The notes: generated by a model not told the origin, from the letters alone. Positions 51,902 through 61,249 are shown, numbered from the stretch's first letter. The stretch: DNA of 64,000 nucleotides from Erysipelotrichaceae bacterium NK3D112 (GCA_000701725.1 JNJQ01000013.1:1-64000), one strand, 5' to 3'. Program-made: numbers and translations.

Positions 51902-52425
51902 AAAAACTGAGACTTCCCTTAAGCGAAGAAGAACGCATGAGCCTGAAGGCGGGAGAGCCGGTGCTTCTTTCCGGTGAGATCTATACCGCCCGTGACGCCG
52001 CTCATAAAAAACTTCATGAACTGATAGCCCAGGGAAAAGAGCTTCCCGTCAATCTGGAAGGCGCGACAATCTACTACGTCGGTCCCACACCCGCCAAAGA
52101 AGGCCAGGCCATCGGTTCCGCCGGTCCCACCACCAGCGGCAGGATGGATCCTTATGCCCCCGAACTGCTTGATCTTGGCTTAAAAGGCATGATCGGCAAG
52201 GGCAGACGCAATCAGGCGGTCAAAGACGCGATTATCCGCAACAAGGCGGTTTACTTTGTGGCCGTCGGCGGTGCCGGCGCTTTGCTTTCCCATTCCATCA
52301 AGAAGCGGGAGATGGTCGCCTTTGAGGAGCTGCTTGCCGAAGCATTGACCAAATTAACTGTCGAAGACTTCCCGTGCTTTGTCGGCATCGACTGCACAGG
52401 CACTGATATCTATGATCTTGATTAG
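51898..52425 (+). CDS. Class I fumarate hydratase / tartrate dehydratase, beta subunit
   Basis: The 175-residue subunit completes the active site: YYVGPTPAKEGQAIGSAGPTTSGRMD binds substrate and GKGRR and VGGAGALL blocks are conserved. Coupled to the alpha subunit by an ATGA overlap; its 3' end overlaps the DUF523 gene by 14 bases. Confidence 0.92.
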   Translation: MKKLRLPLSEEERMSLKAGEPVLLSGEIYTARDAAHKKLHELIAQGKELPVNLEGATIYYVGPTPAKEGQAIGSAGPTTSGRMDPYAPELLDLGLKGMIGKGRRNQAVKDAIIRNKAVYFVAVGGAGALLSHSIKKREMVAFEELLAEALTKLTVEDFPCFVGIDCTGTDIYDLD

Positions 52426-52849
52426 CGCATGCCTGGCAGGCGTCAACTGCAAATACAGCGGCGGCAATAACGAAGTCCCCGAACTGAAAAAACTCTGGGA
52501 GGAGGGCAAAGCCGTACTGGTCTGCCCGGAAGTCATGGGCGGATTAAGCACACCGCGCATTCCGTGTGAAATCAGAAACGGCCGTGTGTATAACACAGAA
52601 GGGGAAGACAAAACGGAAAATTATGTACGCGGGGCAGAAAAAGCTCTAAAGATCTGTCTGGAAAACAATTGCAGGATTGCGGTTCTCAAGGCAAACAGTC
52701 CTTCCTGCGGACCGGATGAAATCTACGACGGCACCTTTACCCATACAAAAATCAAAGGCAGCGGCATCTTCGCGGCCATGTTGAAAGAAAAAGGCATCCC
52801 CTGCATCAGTGAAAAGGATGATCTGCAGATCCTCAATGATTATCTTTGA
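52412..52849 (+). CDS. DUF523 family protein
   Basis: The 145-residue protein has the DUF523 pattern: SACLAGVNCKYSGGNN near the N-terminus, CPEVMGGLSTPR in the middle and LKANSPSCG near the C-terminus, with conserved cysteines. The function is unknown. The overlapping start inside the fumarase beta gene indicates co-translation with the fumarase. Confidence 0.87.
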   Translation: MILISACLAGVNCKYSGGNNEVPELKKLWEEGKAVLVCPEVMGGLSTPRIPCEIRNGRVYNTEGEDKTENYVRGAEKALKICLENNCRIAVLKANSPSCGPDEIYDGTFTHTKIKGSGIFAAMLKEKGIPCISEKDDLQILNDYL

Positions 52850-52862
52850 TTGACGGAATGCG

Positions 52863-52899
52863 TGAAAAGGCGGATGATTTGAATGTGGCTTTTCTTTTG
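52863..52899 (+). terminator. Weak terminator after DUF523 gene
   Basis: GAAAAG and CTTTTC flank a 20-nt loop, followed by TTTT. The long loop makes it a tentative call. Confidence 0.35.
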
Positions 52900-52933
52900 A
52901 GAAGTGACACTCAGCAATATAAGGAGGTTCCCC

Positions 52934-53272
52934 ATGGAATCAGTGCTTCACATTATTCATACCATTGTCAGCGGCGCCGCATCGATCGGCTGCCTGGTGC
53001 TTGAGCTCTTCGGCGTTGCCATTCTCATCTTCAACGGCGTCAAGGCCTTCATTCATTATATCGACAACAATCCCGAGACTTCGGTCAATCTGGGTGAGGG
53101 AATCGCCATGGGTCTGGAATTCCTGCTTGCCGGAGAAGTTCTCAACACAGTCAATGCCTCACAGCTTTCCGATCTGTATCTGCTTGGCGGTCTTGTGCTG
53201 TTGAGGGGACTCATGACCCTTGAGATCCATTGGGAACTCAAACACGAAAAGGAAGAGATGAAAAAGGAATAA
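52934..53272 (+). CDS. DUF1622-like membrane protein
   Basis: The 112-residue protein has three hydrophobic segments, a GEGIAMGLEFLLAGEVLNT block and LRGLMTLEIHWELKHE at the end, matching DUF1622. The function is unknown. AAGGAGGTTCCCC precedes the start at 52934. Confidence 0.82.
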   Translation: MESVLHIIHTIVSGAASIGCLVLELFGVAILIFNGVKAFIHYIDNNPETSVNLGEGIAMGLEFLLAGEVLNTVNASQLSDLYLLGGLVLLRGLMTLEIHWELKHEKEEMKKE

Positions 53273-53332
53273 GGCATACATTTCGCAAATCCAAAAGCAT
53301 ATGAAAAAAAGATATTCATATCAGAGGGCTGA

Positions 53333-54106
53333 TCACTGAGTATCTTTTCTGTATACATGAATGATGAACTGGGCAGTGATTTCAAGCTGCTCTTTTTCTT
53401 TGAGTCTTGCCTGATCCTCTTTGGAAGTGCGCCATGCGTAGGGGGTCATGGCAAACAGCGCTTCAAGCTCTTCCTGTTTACAGGTGAATTTCTGTTCGAT
53501 CTGTTCTCTTTGAATCAATGTCATTCCGGTATCGGGTTCAGAGACCTCATTCTCATAAGGATGCTCATAAAGGACTTCCTTCATTTCAAACAGATGCTTC
53601 GGTCCGGGAGTGACAAAGATGAACCTTCCGCCGGGTTTGAGAACACGCAGGATTTCCTCTTTGGCCAGCGGCGCAAAGCAGGTGACGCAGACATCCGCAC
53701 ATGCCTCAGGCAAAGGAAGACGGAAAATCGATGCGATTGTGTAATGCGTATTTCTGTCATGCTTTGCCGCATGCTTGAGCGCGTCCTTAGACAGATCAAA
53801 GCCGTATTTTTCAGGCGCGTCAAACGCACTGGTGTAATAGCCTTCGCCGCATCCGAGATCGCAAAGCACTTCGCTTCCCGCAGCCAGCTGCGCAATCCGG
53901 TCTCTTAAAAAGCCATATGCGCCGCTGTTCAGAAACAGACTTCTGGCTTTGACCATGGCCGCATCATCGCCATGGACCTTCTTGTTTGAAACCAGAAGAT
54001 TCAGATATCCGCTTTTTGCATAATCAAAATGATGATTGTTTTCACAGATCGCTTCTTTATTGATTTTTTCAAGCGGTTTCCCGCAGACAGGACAGATCAG
54101 CCTCAT
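53333..54106 (-). CDS. rlmA: 23S rRNA (guanine-N1) methyltransferase, RlmA type
   Basis: The 257-residue enzyme has the N-terminal zinc ribbon of RlmA (C5, C8, C21, H25) and a SAM-binding Rossmann domain (CDLGCGEGYYT). RlmA methylates G745 or G748 of 23S rRNA. The ATG lies 7 nt after TATACT on the minus strand with no ribosome site, so it is probably leaderless. The promoter faces the TetR gene and the TetR-like operator lies upstream of its -10, so it may be co-regulated. Confidence 0.9.
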   Translation of the reverse strand: MRLICPVCGKPLEKINKEAICENNHHFDYAKSGYLNLLVSNKKVHGDDAAMVKARSLFLNSGAYGFLRDRIAQLAAGSEVLCDLGCGEGYYTSAFDAPEKYGFDLSKDALKHAAKHDRNTHYTIASIFRLPLPEACADVCVTCFAPLAKEEILRVLKPGGRFIFVTPGPKHLFEMKEVLYEHPYENEVSEPDTGMTLIQREQIEQKFTCKQEELEALFAMTPYAWRTSKEDQARLKEKEQLEITAQFIIHVYRKDTQ

Positions 54107-54113
54107 TGTTGAA

Positions 54114-54159
54114 AGTATAGCACACAGGTATTGACTGTCGGTCAGTCAGTATGTATATT
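54114..54159. promoter_or_regulatory. Divergent promoters with TetR-type operator
   Basis: Plus strand: TTGACT (54131-54136), 17 nt, TATATT (54154-54159) drive the TetR gene. Minus strand: TATACT (54114-54119) drives rlmA. The motif TTGACTGTCGGTCAGTCAG (54131-54149) overlaps the -35 and spacer and fits TGAC-N3-CG-GTCA, the likely autoregulatory site. Confidence 0.72.
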
Positions 54160-54180
54160 GAACTTGACGGAGGTGATACT

Positions 54181-54747
54181 GTGCAGGAGAACAGAGACGG
54201 CGGGGAAGAACGCAGAAATGAATTCGTTGACGCGGCGGAAAAGCTGTTCCGGGAAAACGGCATCGTTGACACGACGATCAGTTCGATCGTCAAGGAAATG
54301 AATGTCGCCAAAGGACTCTTCTATTATTACTTCAAGTCAAAGGATGATGTGATTGACGCAATCAGCGAGAAATACAACGAAGTGTTCAATGAGATGATGA
54401 ACGCATCCATGGATCATTCGGACTATCCGAGCAGACTCAGGCAGTTTGTTTCCAACACGGTCGCATCATTCCGCGATCTTGATAACAAGCTTTCCACCGC
54501 AGAGGATGTCGATCTTTCACAGCTCAGCATGCGCTCCATCGAAGAGGCCAAGGCCAATGCGATTGACGCATTAACGGCACTTTTTGAAGAGGGCAACGAA
54601 AAGGATGAGCTGATGCTTGTGCATCCCAAATACTACGCGGACATTCTGATCAGCGGCGTGATCGAGCTGGTAAGCCAGAAGGAAGCGGAAGACGATGAAA
54701 TCAAGGAGATTATCCTGGACCTGATTGAACGGGCCGGAAAGGACTGA
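54181..54747 (+). CDS. TetR/AcrR-family transcriptional regulator
   Basis: The 188-residue regulator has a TetR HTH (residues about 12-58; TTISSIVKEMNVAKGLFYYYFKSK) and a helical ligand/dimer domain. A GTG start at 54181 follows GGAGGTGAT at ideal spacing; the upstream ATG at 54151 lies on the promoter itself. It is followed 4 nt later by a small coiled-coil gene. Operator-like motifs before itself, VanZ-RDD, the DUF6054-like gene and the acidic protein at 3998 suggest a small envelope-related regulon. Confidence 0.9.
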   Translation: MQENRDGGEERRNEFVDAAEKLFRENGIVDTTISSIVKEMNVAKGLFYYYFKSKDDVIDAISEKYNEVFNEMMNASMDHSDYPSRLRQFVSNTVASFRDLDNKLSTAEDVDLSQLSMRSIEEAKANAIDALTALFEEGNEKDELMLVHPKYYADILISGVIELVSQKEAEDDEIKEIILDLIERAGKD

Positions 54748-54751
54748 AAAC

Positions 54752-55066
54752 ATGTCAGAAGACTTCAATGCAAAAGTAAATGAATTTGTCGAAAAGGCAG
54801 GAAAGACCATTGAGGAAGGCTCCAAAAACCTTCTCTCAAAACTGGATTATGAAAAGCGCAAGGCTGAGATCCGCTCCGAAATCGGACATGCCTCAAGAGA
54901 TCTCACCAAGGCGTATGAAAGACTGGGACGCGAGTTCTATGAAGCAAAGGTGAACAACCGTGAATTCACCGACAGCTGCAACACTTTCGAGCTGATCCGC
55001 ACCAAGGAAAAGGTGCTTGAACTGCTTCATGAAAGGCTGACCCGGGTCGAAAACGAAAATCAGTAA
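54752..55066 (+). CDS. Small coiled-coil protein co-transcribed with TetR
   Basis: The 104-residue, highly charged, helical protein has no signal or membrane segment and no motif I recognise. AAAGGA precedes the start, and it is separated from the TetR stop by 4 nt. It may bind the envelope or act with the regulator; unknown. Confidence 0.75.
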   Translation: MSEDFNAKVNEFVEKAGKTIEEGSKNLLSKLDYEKRKAEIRSEIGHASRDLTKAYERLGREFYEAKVNNREFTDSCNTFELIRTKEKVLELLHERLTRVENENQ

Positions 55067-55072
55067 AAAATG

Positions 55073-55114
55073 ATGCCTTAAGGTGAGTTTATTTTTCACC
55101 TTAAGGCATTTTTA
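55073..55114 (+). terminator. Terminator of TetR operon
   Basis: A 14-bp perfect stem from ATGCCTTAAGGTGA (55073-55086) to TCACCTTAAGGCAT (55096-55109) is followed by T5. Confidence 0.9.
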
Positions 55115-55169
55115 TTTCTGATCAAATCCGGATGTTTCAAGTTACAATGGAAACATCACAGGAGACGAT

Positions 55170-55619
55170 ATGAGTGAAATTACGACAGGTGTACAGATTG
55201 TTCTGTCACAGCATTGCAACGGAAACGAACGTCCGCGTCTTTTCGGCGGACAATTGATGGCGTGGATCGATGTCATCGGTGCGGTTGCCGCAAGAAGATA
55301 TGCGCACAAACCGGTCACCACCGCATGCATCGACAATCTCAGCTTTCTCAAGGCTGCTTATCTCAATGACATCATCATCCAGGAGGCCAGAGTCACATGG
55401 ACGGGCAGAACGTCCATGGAAGTGCGGGTGGATTCCTATATCGACCACTATGGCGATAAGGAACTGATCAACCGGGCTTATCTGGTTTATGTGGCCCTTG
55501 ATGAAAATGAAAAGCCTTCCCCGGTGCCGGAATTTGTGCCCGCGGATGAGGAAGAGGAAGAAGAATACGCAGCCGCCGTTGAGCGCAAGATCATGCGCAT
55601 GGCAAGCGGCGACAAATAA
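55170..55619 (+). CDS. Hotdog-fold acyl-CoA thioesterase
   Basis: The 149-residue protein has the single hotdog domain of YciA-like thioesterases: a NGNERPRLFGGQLMAWIDVIGAVAA core with the Gly-Gly turn and the long helix, and DNLSFLKAAYLND. It hydrolyses acyl-CoA thioesters. The tail is strongly acidic. AGGAGACG precedes the start. Confidence 0.85.
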   Translation: MSEITTGVQIVLSQHCNGNERPRLFGGQLMAWIDVIGAVAARRYAHKPVTTACIDNLSFLKAAYLNDIIIQEARVTWTGRTSMEVRVDSYIDHYGDKELINRAYLVYVALDENEKPSPVPEFVPADEEEEEEYAAAVERKIMRMASGDK

Positions 55620-55647
55620 GAAGTACAAAACAGCAGCACGACCGCAG

Positions 55648-55668
55648 GAGCCTTCGGGCTCTTTTCGT
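55648..55668 (+). terminator. Terminator of thioesterase gene
   Basis: GAGCC-TTCG-GGCTC tetraloop hairpin followed by TTTTCG. Confidence 0.72.
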
Positions 55669-55675
55669 TTAAGAA

Positions 55676-55707
55676 TTGACCATCGATCAGTCTGTTTGGT
55701 GTAAGAT
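55676..55707 (+). promoter_or_regulatory. vanZ-RDD promoter with TetR-like motif
   Basis: TTGACC (55676-55681) and TAAGAT (55702-55707) with a 20-nt spacer flank TTGACCATCGATCAGTC, which fits TGAC-N3-CG-RTCA with one change from the autoregulatory site. Confidence 0.5.
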
Positions 55708-55723
55708 GACATCAGGTGAAGCC

Positions 55724-56917
55724 ATGAACTCTTATTTGACCTCGATTATCACTGCCTGCACACTCTTCCCGCTGGTTGCGGCTGTTTTCACATTGCCTTT
55801 TGTGATTGTGCATTACAGAAAATACGGCGGTATTCCCGTGATCAGGGTGATGGTCGTTTATTCCTTCATCCTCTATTCGATGTGCGCATTGTTTCTGACC
55901 GTGCTTCCGCTGCCTTCGATCAATGCCGTGGAAGCGATGAAACCAAAGCCTGCCGGACTGATACCCGGAAAAGATCTTTACCAGACACTGATCGATGCCG
56001 GCTTCTCATTCAAAAACCTTTCCACATTCGGGAATATCCGTTATTGGAAGTCCATGTTCGGCTCCTTCGGCTTCTTTCAGATCGTTGCCAATATCATCAT
56101 GCAGGTGCCCTTAGGCATTTATCTGCGCTATTATTTCCGCCTGGACTGGAAGAAGACACTTCTGGCCGGCTTCTTTGTCAGTCTCTTTTATGAACTGACC
56201 CAGTTCACCGGTTTATGGTTTATCTATCCCAAAGCTTACCGATATGCGGAAGTGGATGATCTGATCAACAACACACTTGGCTGTATGATCGGCTACTGGA
56301 TCACACCATTGTTCCAGATGTTTCTGCCCAAGCGCGATGAGATCGATCAGATGTCATATAGCAAAGGACTTTACGTCACACTCATCCGCCGGTTTTTCGC
56401 CTGTTTCTTTGATCTGGTTGTCTTCGGTATGATCAACGCGCTCTTTGTATATTTCCATCAGCCTTCCTTCAACGGCAAACTGTATAACCTGCTGTGGTTC
56501 TGCGTATTCATATTGCTGTTCGGCCTGCTTCCCGTGCTTTGCAAAGGCAGCACACCCGGACAATTATTGGTGCGTTTAAGAGTGAAGAATGAGGACTGGG
56601 TGAAGGATGCCACATTCCTTCAGCACCTGTTGCGCAATACACTTCTGTATGTCCTGGAAACCGGCATGGTCGGACTGTCTGGCGCGTTCCTTGGCTTTGC
56701 GGTGTATCTGCTTGCCGGCAATGCGCAGACACCTTTTCCCAGGCTGCTTGTAATCCTTGTGACGGTCGGCATTCCGGTATTGTTTTTCTGGTGGTGCGCG
56801 CACTGCTCAAGAAAGTATCACACCTTGCCGCATTCCCATTACAGCAAGACGTCCCTGGTGCCGATTCCGGTAAGCGTCAGGATCAGAAACCGCGATGACC
56901 GTGATGAAAACAATTGA
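55724..56917 (+). CDS. VanZ-RDD fusion membrane protein
   Basis: The 397-residue protein joins a VanZ-like domain (residues about 1-190; IIMQVPLGIYLRY and FYELTQFTG are VanZ signatures, VDDLINNTLGCMIGYW follows) to an RDD domain (about 215-370; RFFACFFDLVVFGMINALF; PGQLLVRLRV). VanZ lowers teicoplanin binding in resistant strains, but most chromosomal homologues have unknown envelope roles. CAGGTGA sets the start at 55724. The TetR-like operator places it in the neighbouring regulon. Confidence 0.85.
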   Translation: MNSYLTSIITACTLFPLVAAVFTLPFVIVHYRKYGGIPVIRVMVVYSFILYSMCALFLTVLPLPSINAVEAMKPKPAGLIPGKDLYQTLIDAGFSFKNLSTFGNIRYWKSMFGSFGFFQIVANIIMQVPLGIYLRYYFRLDWKKTLLAGFFVSLFYELTQFTGLWFIYPKAYRYAEVDDLINNTLGCMIGYWITPLFQMFLPKRDEIDQMSYSKGLYVTLIRRFFACFFDLVVFGMINALFVYFHQPSFNGKLYNLLWFCVFILLFGLLPVLCKGSTPGQLLVRLRVKNEDWVKDATFLQHLLRNTLLYVLETGMVGLSGAFLGFAVYLLAGNAQTPFPRLLVILVTVGIPVLFFWWCAHCSRKYHTLPHSHYSKTSLVPIPVSVRIRNRDDRDENN

Positions 56918-56954
56918 TTTTATTTTGCCGTGCATAACAGCTGATTGAAACCTA

Positions 56955-56982
56955 TTGACTCGCGGTCAGTTTCTGCTATCAT
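56955..56982 (+). promoter_or_regulatory. Promoter with TetR-like operator before riboswitch
   Basis: TTGACT (56955-56960), 16 nt, TATCAT (56977-56982) with TG extension. TTGACTCGCGGTCAGT overlaps the -35 and matches the TGAC-N3-CG-GTCA pattern. The riboswitch starts a few bases downstream. Confidence 0.6.
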
Positions 56983-56990
56983 AGGAACAG

Positions 56991-57147
56991 ATGAGGGAGT
57001 AGCGGCTGTTGCATAACAGTCTGCGGACCGTCAAGACGGGGAACAATCCTCCGGTCTGCAAATCTTCCGCAAGACTCATGTGTGGTTTCTGCCATGCGTG
57101 GGATGATATGTCAAAATTCCGGATGCGCAGAAAACGCATCCGTTTTT
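56991..57147 (+). ncRNA. Second yybP-ykoY (Mn2+) riboswitch with terminator
   Basis: The leader has the family core ATGAGGGAGTAGCGGC, CCGTCAAGACGG, CCGGTC and GCAAGACTCAT, with ATGAG/CTCAT closing P1 (aptamer about 56991-57080). The expression platform is the stem CGGATGCG (57120-57127) / CGCATCCG (57135-57142) with T5. The downstream AGGAGGT and start lie after the terminator, so the switch acts on transcription. The target is a DUF6054-like gene, not a known Mn transporter. Confidence 0.83.
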
Positions 57148-57165
57148 GACAGGAGGTAAGAATAT

Positions 57166-57510
57166 ATGGCAAAGATGGAAACAATCGTACTGGCTGATTT
57201 CGATGAACTCGTATATGTGGTTGAAAACTGCATTCTGGACGGCAGCGCCACCGCCTCGCTTGAGGATGGCAGCGACTATGCCTATGACCACGCCAGATGC
57301 GCGGTGCGCGTGTTTGAACGCTTCAGTATGGCCGGCAATAACCGTGTGTCAATGAATGTCACATTCTTTGAGGGCGAGCCGGGAAGGGTTCATGTCTCAG
57401 CCATCACATCCGGCGGTTCGCAGGCGATGTTCTTCAAAGTGAACACCTGGGGAGAGGAGACCTTCCTGGACAAATTGCGCGATGTTCTCGACCGCTTCAG
57501 GACAATGTAA
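57166..57510 (+). CDS. DUF6054-like small protein
   Basis: The 114-residue cytoplasmic protein has a conserved look (GSATASLEDGSDY, CAVRVFERFSM, SAITSGGSQAMFFKVNTWGE) that I associate with DUF6054; its function is unknown. It carries no obvious metal-binding motif. The combination of a Mn riboswitch and a TetR-type operator suggests a role in metal or envelope stress. Confidence 0.75.
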   Translation: MAKMETIVLADFDELVYVVENCILDGSATASLEDGSDYAYDHARCAVRVFERFSMAGNNRVSMNVTFFEGEPGRVHVSAITSGGSQAMFFKVNTWGEETFLDKLRDVLDRFRTM

Positions 57511-57526
57511 CAGGCAGGACCATATG

Positions 57527-57558
57527 AAAAGAACATGGATGAGAGTCCATGTTCTTTT
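57527..57558. terminator. Bidirectional terminator
   Basis: AAAAGAACATGGA (57527-57539) pairs with TCCATGTTCTTTT (57546-57558), a 13-bp stem ending both the DUF6054-like gene and queH. Confidence 0.88.
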
Positions 57559-58220
57559 TAACGGAATGAGAAGATACATCCGCAATAGTTCTGTTTATAA
57601 AGATTGTATGCGTCGCAGATCTCGTTGGATCTGCGCTGTCCGTCCGCTTTCTTGAAGTCGGAAACGAAATATTTTGTATTCTGATATTTCTGCTGCAGCT
57701 TTAATCCGATCTCATTGAGCTTCTGTGAATCCTTCTGTCTTGAGAAGGTCATGACCGTGGTGAAATAATCAAAGCCGTTTTCATCCGCATAGCGGAAGGC
57801 TTCATCCATCCGCTTTTCATAACAGAAGAAACAGCGTTTCCATCCTTCCGGATCATCTTTGCCAAAGGCCAGCGAATCCATATATTCCTGACCGTTGTAT
57901 TCCGTGACGATCAATCCGATCTGATCATTCCATCTTTCATGAAGATACCGCTTGAGCTCACTCAGACGGTGATCATATTCCTCTTTGGGCCAGATGTTCG
58001 GATTGTTGTAAATCAATGTGATATCAAACGCATCGGCAAGAAAGTCCATCGGCCAGCACGCGCATACCACACAGCACGCATGTAACAGAATGCGGGGCTT
58101 ACGGTCGGGAAATTTTTCTTTCAGGGATTCGATCTCTTTCAGCGATTCCTTGTAAAAGTTTCTCTTGAAGGAGGATTTTCTGCCTTTGATGTATTCGATA
58201 TATTCTTCCTGATCATTCAT
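57558..58220 (-). CDS. queH: Epoxyqueuosine reductase QueH
   Basis: The 220-residue enzyme matches QueH, the non-cobalamin epoxyqueuosine reductase. It shows LLHACCVVCAC with clustered cysteines (C49, C50, C53, C55), YNNPNIWPKEEYDHR and the C-terminal NYCGCIFSFR; the cysteines bind a 4Fe-4S cluster and a metal. It performs the last step of queuosine synthesis in tRNA and overlaps queA by 8 bases. Confidence 0.92.
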   Translation of the reverse strand: MNDQEEYIEYIKGRKSSFKRNFYKESLKEIESLKEKFPDRKPRILLHACCVVCACWPMDFLADAFDITLIYNNPNIWPKEEYDHRLSELKRYLHERWNDQIGLIVTEYNGQEYMDSLAFGKDDPEGWKRCFFCYEKRMDEAFRYADENGFDYFTTVMTFSRQKDSQKLNEIGLKLQQKYQNTKYFVSDFKKADGQRRSNEICDAYNLYKQNYCGCIFSFR

Positions 58221-59252
58221 TGGTGATTAACATGCAGTCGCCGAAGGAGAAGAAGCGGTACTTCTCGCTTACCGCATGGCGGTATGCCTCAAAGGTCAGA
58301 TCATAGCCCGCAAATGAGGCGATCATCATGATCAGGGTGCTCTTGGGAAGGTGGAAGTTGGTGATCATGCAGTCGATGGTATGCCACTCATAGCCCGGAT
58401 AGATGAACAGCTGGGTGGCGCCTGTGCATTCCTCGAACTTTCCGAAACGGTTCCATACCGATTCAAGGGTTCTGACCGAGGTGGTGCCGATGGCAATGAT
58501 TCTTCTGCCTTCCTCCTTTGCCTGATTCAGGATGTCCGCGGTTTCTTTGGACATCATATAGACTTCGGAGTGCATTTTATGATCCTCGATGTCTTCGGTG
58601 TCCATGGGACGGAAGGTGCCAAGTCCCACATGCAGGGTGACTTCGGCAACCGTGACGCCTTTGGCACGGATCTCATCGAAGTATTCAGGTGTGAAATGAA
58701 GTCCCGCAGTCGGTGCGGCGGCGGAGCCTCTGACTTTTGCATATACGGTCTGATAGCGCTCGGGATCATCGAGCTTCTCCCGGATATAGGGAGGCAAAGG
58801 CACATTTCCAAGCTCATCAAGAATCTCATTGAAGATGCCGTCATAAAGCATCTTCATGAAACGGATGCCTTTTTCACCGATGCCGGTGCATTGCGCTCTG
58901 AGCCTGCCGTCATGGAAGGAGATGATGGTTCCCATCTTGATGACTTTCGCATTTCCTGCTAAGCACTCCCAGATATCATCCTCATTCTGCTTGAGAAGAA
59001 GCAGTTCCACATGCGCGCCGGTTTCCTCTTTTGTGCCGAAGAGTCTTGCCGGAATGACACGGGTGTTGTTGCGGACAATCACATCGCCGGGCTTGAGATA
59101 ATCCAGAAGATCACGGAAATTCTTATCTTCATATGTTCCCTGATTCTTATGGATGACCATCATCCTGGATGCCGTTCTGTCCTTTAAGGGTGTCTGGGCA
59201 ATCAGCTCCTTGGGCAGTTCGTAATCAAAATCACTTGTTTTACTGTATTTCA

Positions 59253-59253
<1 letters not shown>
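58213..59253 (-). CDS. queA: S-adenosylmethionine:tRNA ribosyltransferase-isomerase
   Basis: The 346-residue QueA adds the ribosyl moiety of SAM to preQ1-modified tRNA. Visible blocks are FDYELPKELIAQ at the N-terminus, DRTASRMMV, PPYIREKL, AAPTAGLHFT and TNFHLPKSTLIMM. It lies between tgt (1-base overlap) and queH in the same operon, so the three enzymes are coordinately made. Confidence 0.96.
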
Positions 59254-60401
<1,148 letters not shown>

Positions 60402-60461
60402 CTACAGTATAGCAAAGATTCAATGAAAGCGCGTCAATGGCTTAAGTGATATAATCATCTC

Positions 60462-60911
60462 ATGAAGTCACAGGTGATCAGGATCCGCAACTTACCCGCT
60501 ACAAGAAGTGTGCTGCAGCGCTATCAGCTCAAGCCCACGCTTTTGCTTGTGAGCATGATTATTATCGGAATGCTGCTGGTGGCAGCCAGACCGTATCTCT
60601 TGCTCGGAGGCATCATGATGACGATGCTCGGGGCATTCTGTCTGTTTGTGATGCCGGACGGCATCCTCTGTGAATTCACAAGGGAATATCTGATTTTATA
60701 CAACCGCAGACGCAGCGATGACTGCATGCTCATCTATTGGGATGAGATTGTGTCGTGGAAATATGAAAAACATTCCAATGCCGATGAGCTGATCATCACA
60801 CTTGTGGATGGCTCCACGCAGAAACAGGAATGCTATTCAAAGCGGATCTGCATCTATATGAGAATTTATGTGCCCGAGAAGGAGGCGCGTGTGCGCGCGA
60901 GAAAGTTATGA
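60462..60911 (+). CDS. Membrane protein with PH-like cytoplasmic domain, unknown
   Basis: The 149-residue protein has two adjacent hydrophobic segments (about residues 26-63) and a C-terminal beta-rich domain (ILYNRRRSDDCMLIYWDEIVSW) of the bacterial PH-like kind. Function unknown. The ATG lies 6 nt after an extended -10 (TG-A-TATAAT) with no ribosome site, so it is a strong leaderless candidate. It is coupled to the ArsR gene by an ATGA overlap. Confidence 0.75.
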   Translation: MKSQVIRIRNLPATRSVLQRYQLKPTLLLVSMIIIGMLLVAARPYLLLGGIMMTMLGAFCLFVMPDGILCEFTREYLILYNRRRSDDCMLIYWDEIVSWKYEKHSNADELIITLVDGSTQKQECYSKRICIYMRIYVPEKEARVRARKL

Positions 60912-61246
60912 TGAAGGAAAAGCTGATCAATCCCGAAGCAGTGGAACAGTGCCGCAGGGAAATGCTCTGTGAAAAGGAATATGACGATCTCAGTCTGATC
61001 TTCGACATGTTCGGGGACAGCACAAGACTCAAGATCATGAGCGCGCTGTTCACAAGCGAGCTTTGCGTCGGCGATCTGGCCGCACTGCTTGAAATGAGCA
61101 CCAGCGCAATCAGCCACCAGCTTTCCTCACTCAAGAAGACCAAACTGGTCACGACCCGCAAAATCGGCAAGAATGTCTATTATTCAATGGCCGATGAACA
61201 TATTGAGAACATCTACCGGATGGCACTGGAACATATCAGGGAGTAA
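60908..61246 (+). CDS. ArsR/SmtB-family metal sensor
   Basis: The 112-residue winged-helix regulator has the family motif GDSTRLKIM and ELCVGDLA (C53). Helix alpha5 shows D96, H98, H109 and E112, spaced exactly as the zinc ligands Asp84, His86, His97 and His100 of CzrA, with the last His replaced by Glu. It is therefore likely a zinc-type repressor with altered metal preference. It overlaps the preceding membrane protein gene by ATGA; no exporter adjoins it. Confidence 0.88.
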   Translation: MMKEKLINPEAVEQCRREMLCEKEYDDLSLIFDMFGDSTRLKIMSALFTSELCVGDLAALLEMSTSAISHQLSSLKKTKLVTTRKIGKNVYYSMADEHIENIYRMALEHIRE

Positions 61247-61249
61247 TGT

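Noticed and set aside
54151-54180. ATG at 54151 as the TetR start
   Set aside because: It overlaps the -10 box of the promoter; the GTG at 54181 has an ideal GGAGGTGAT site.
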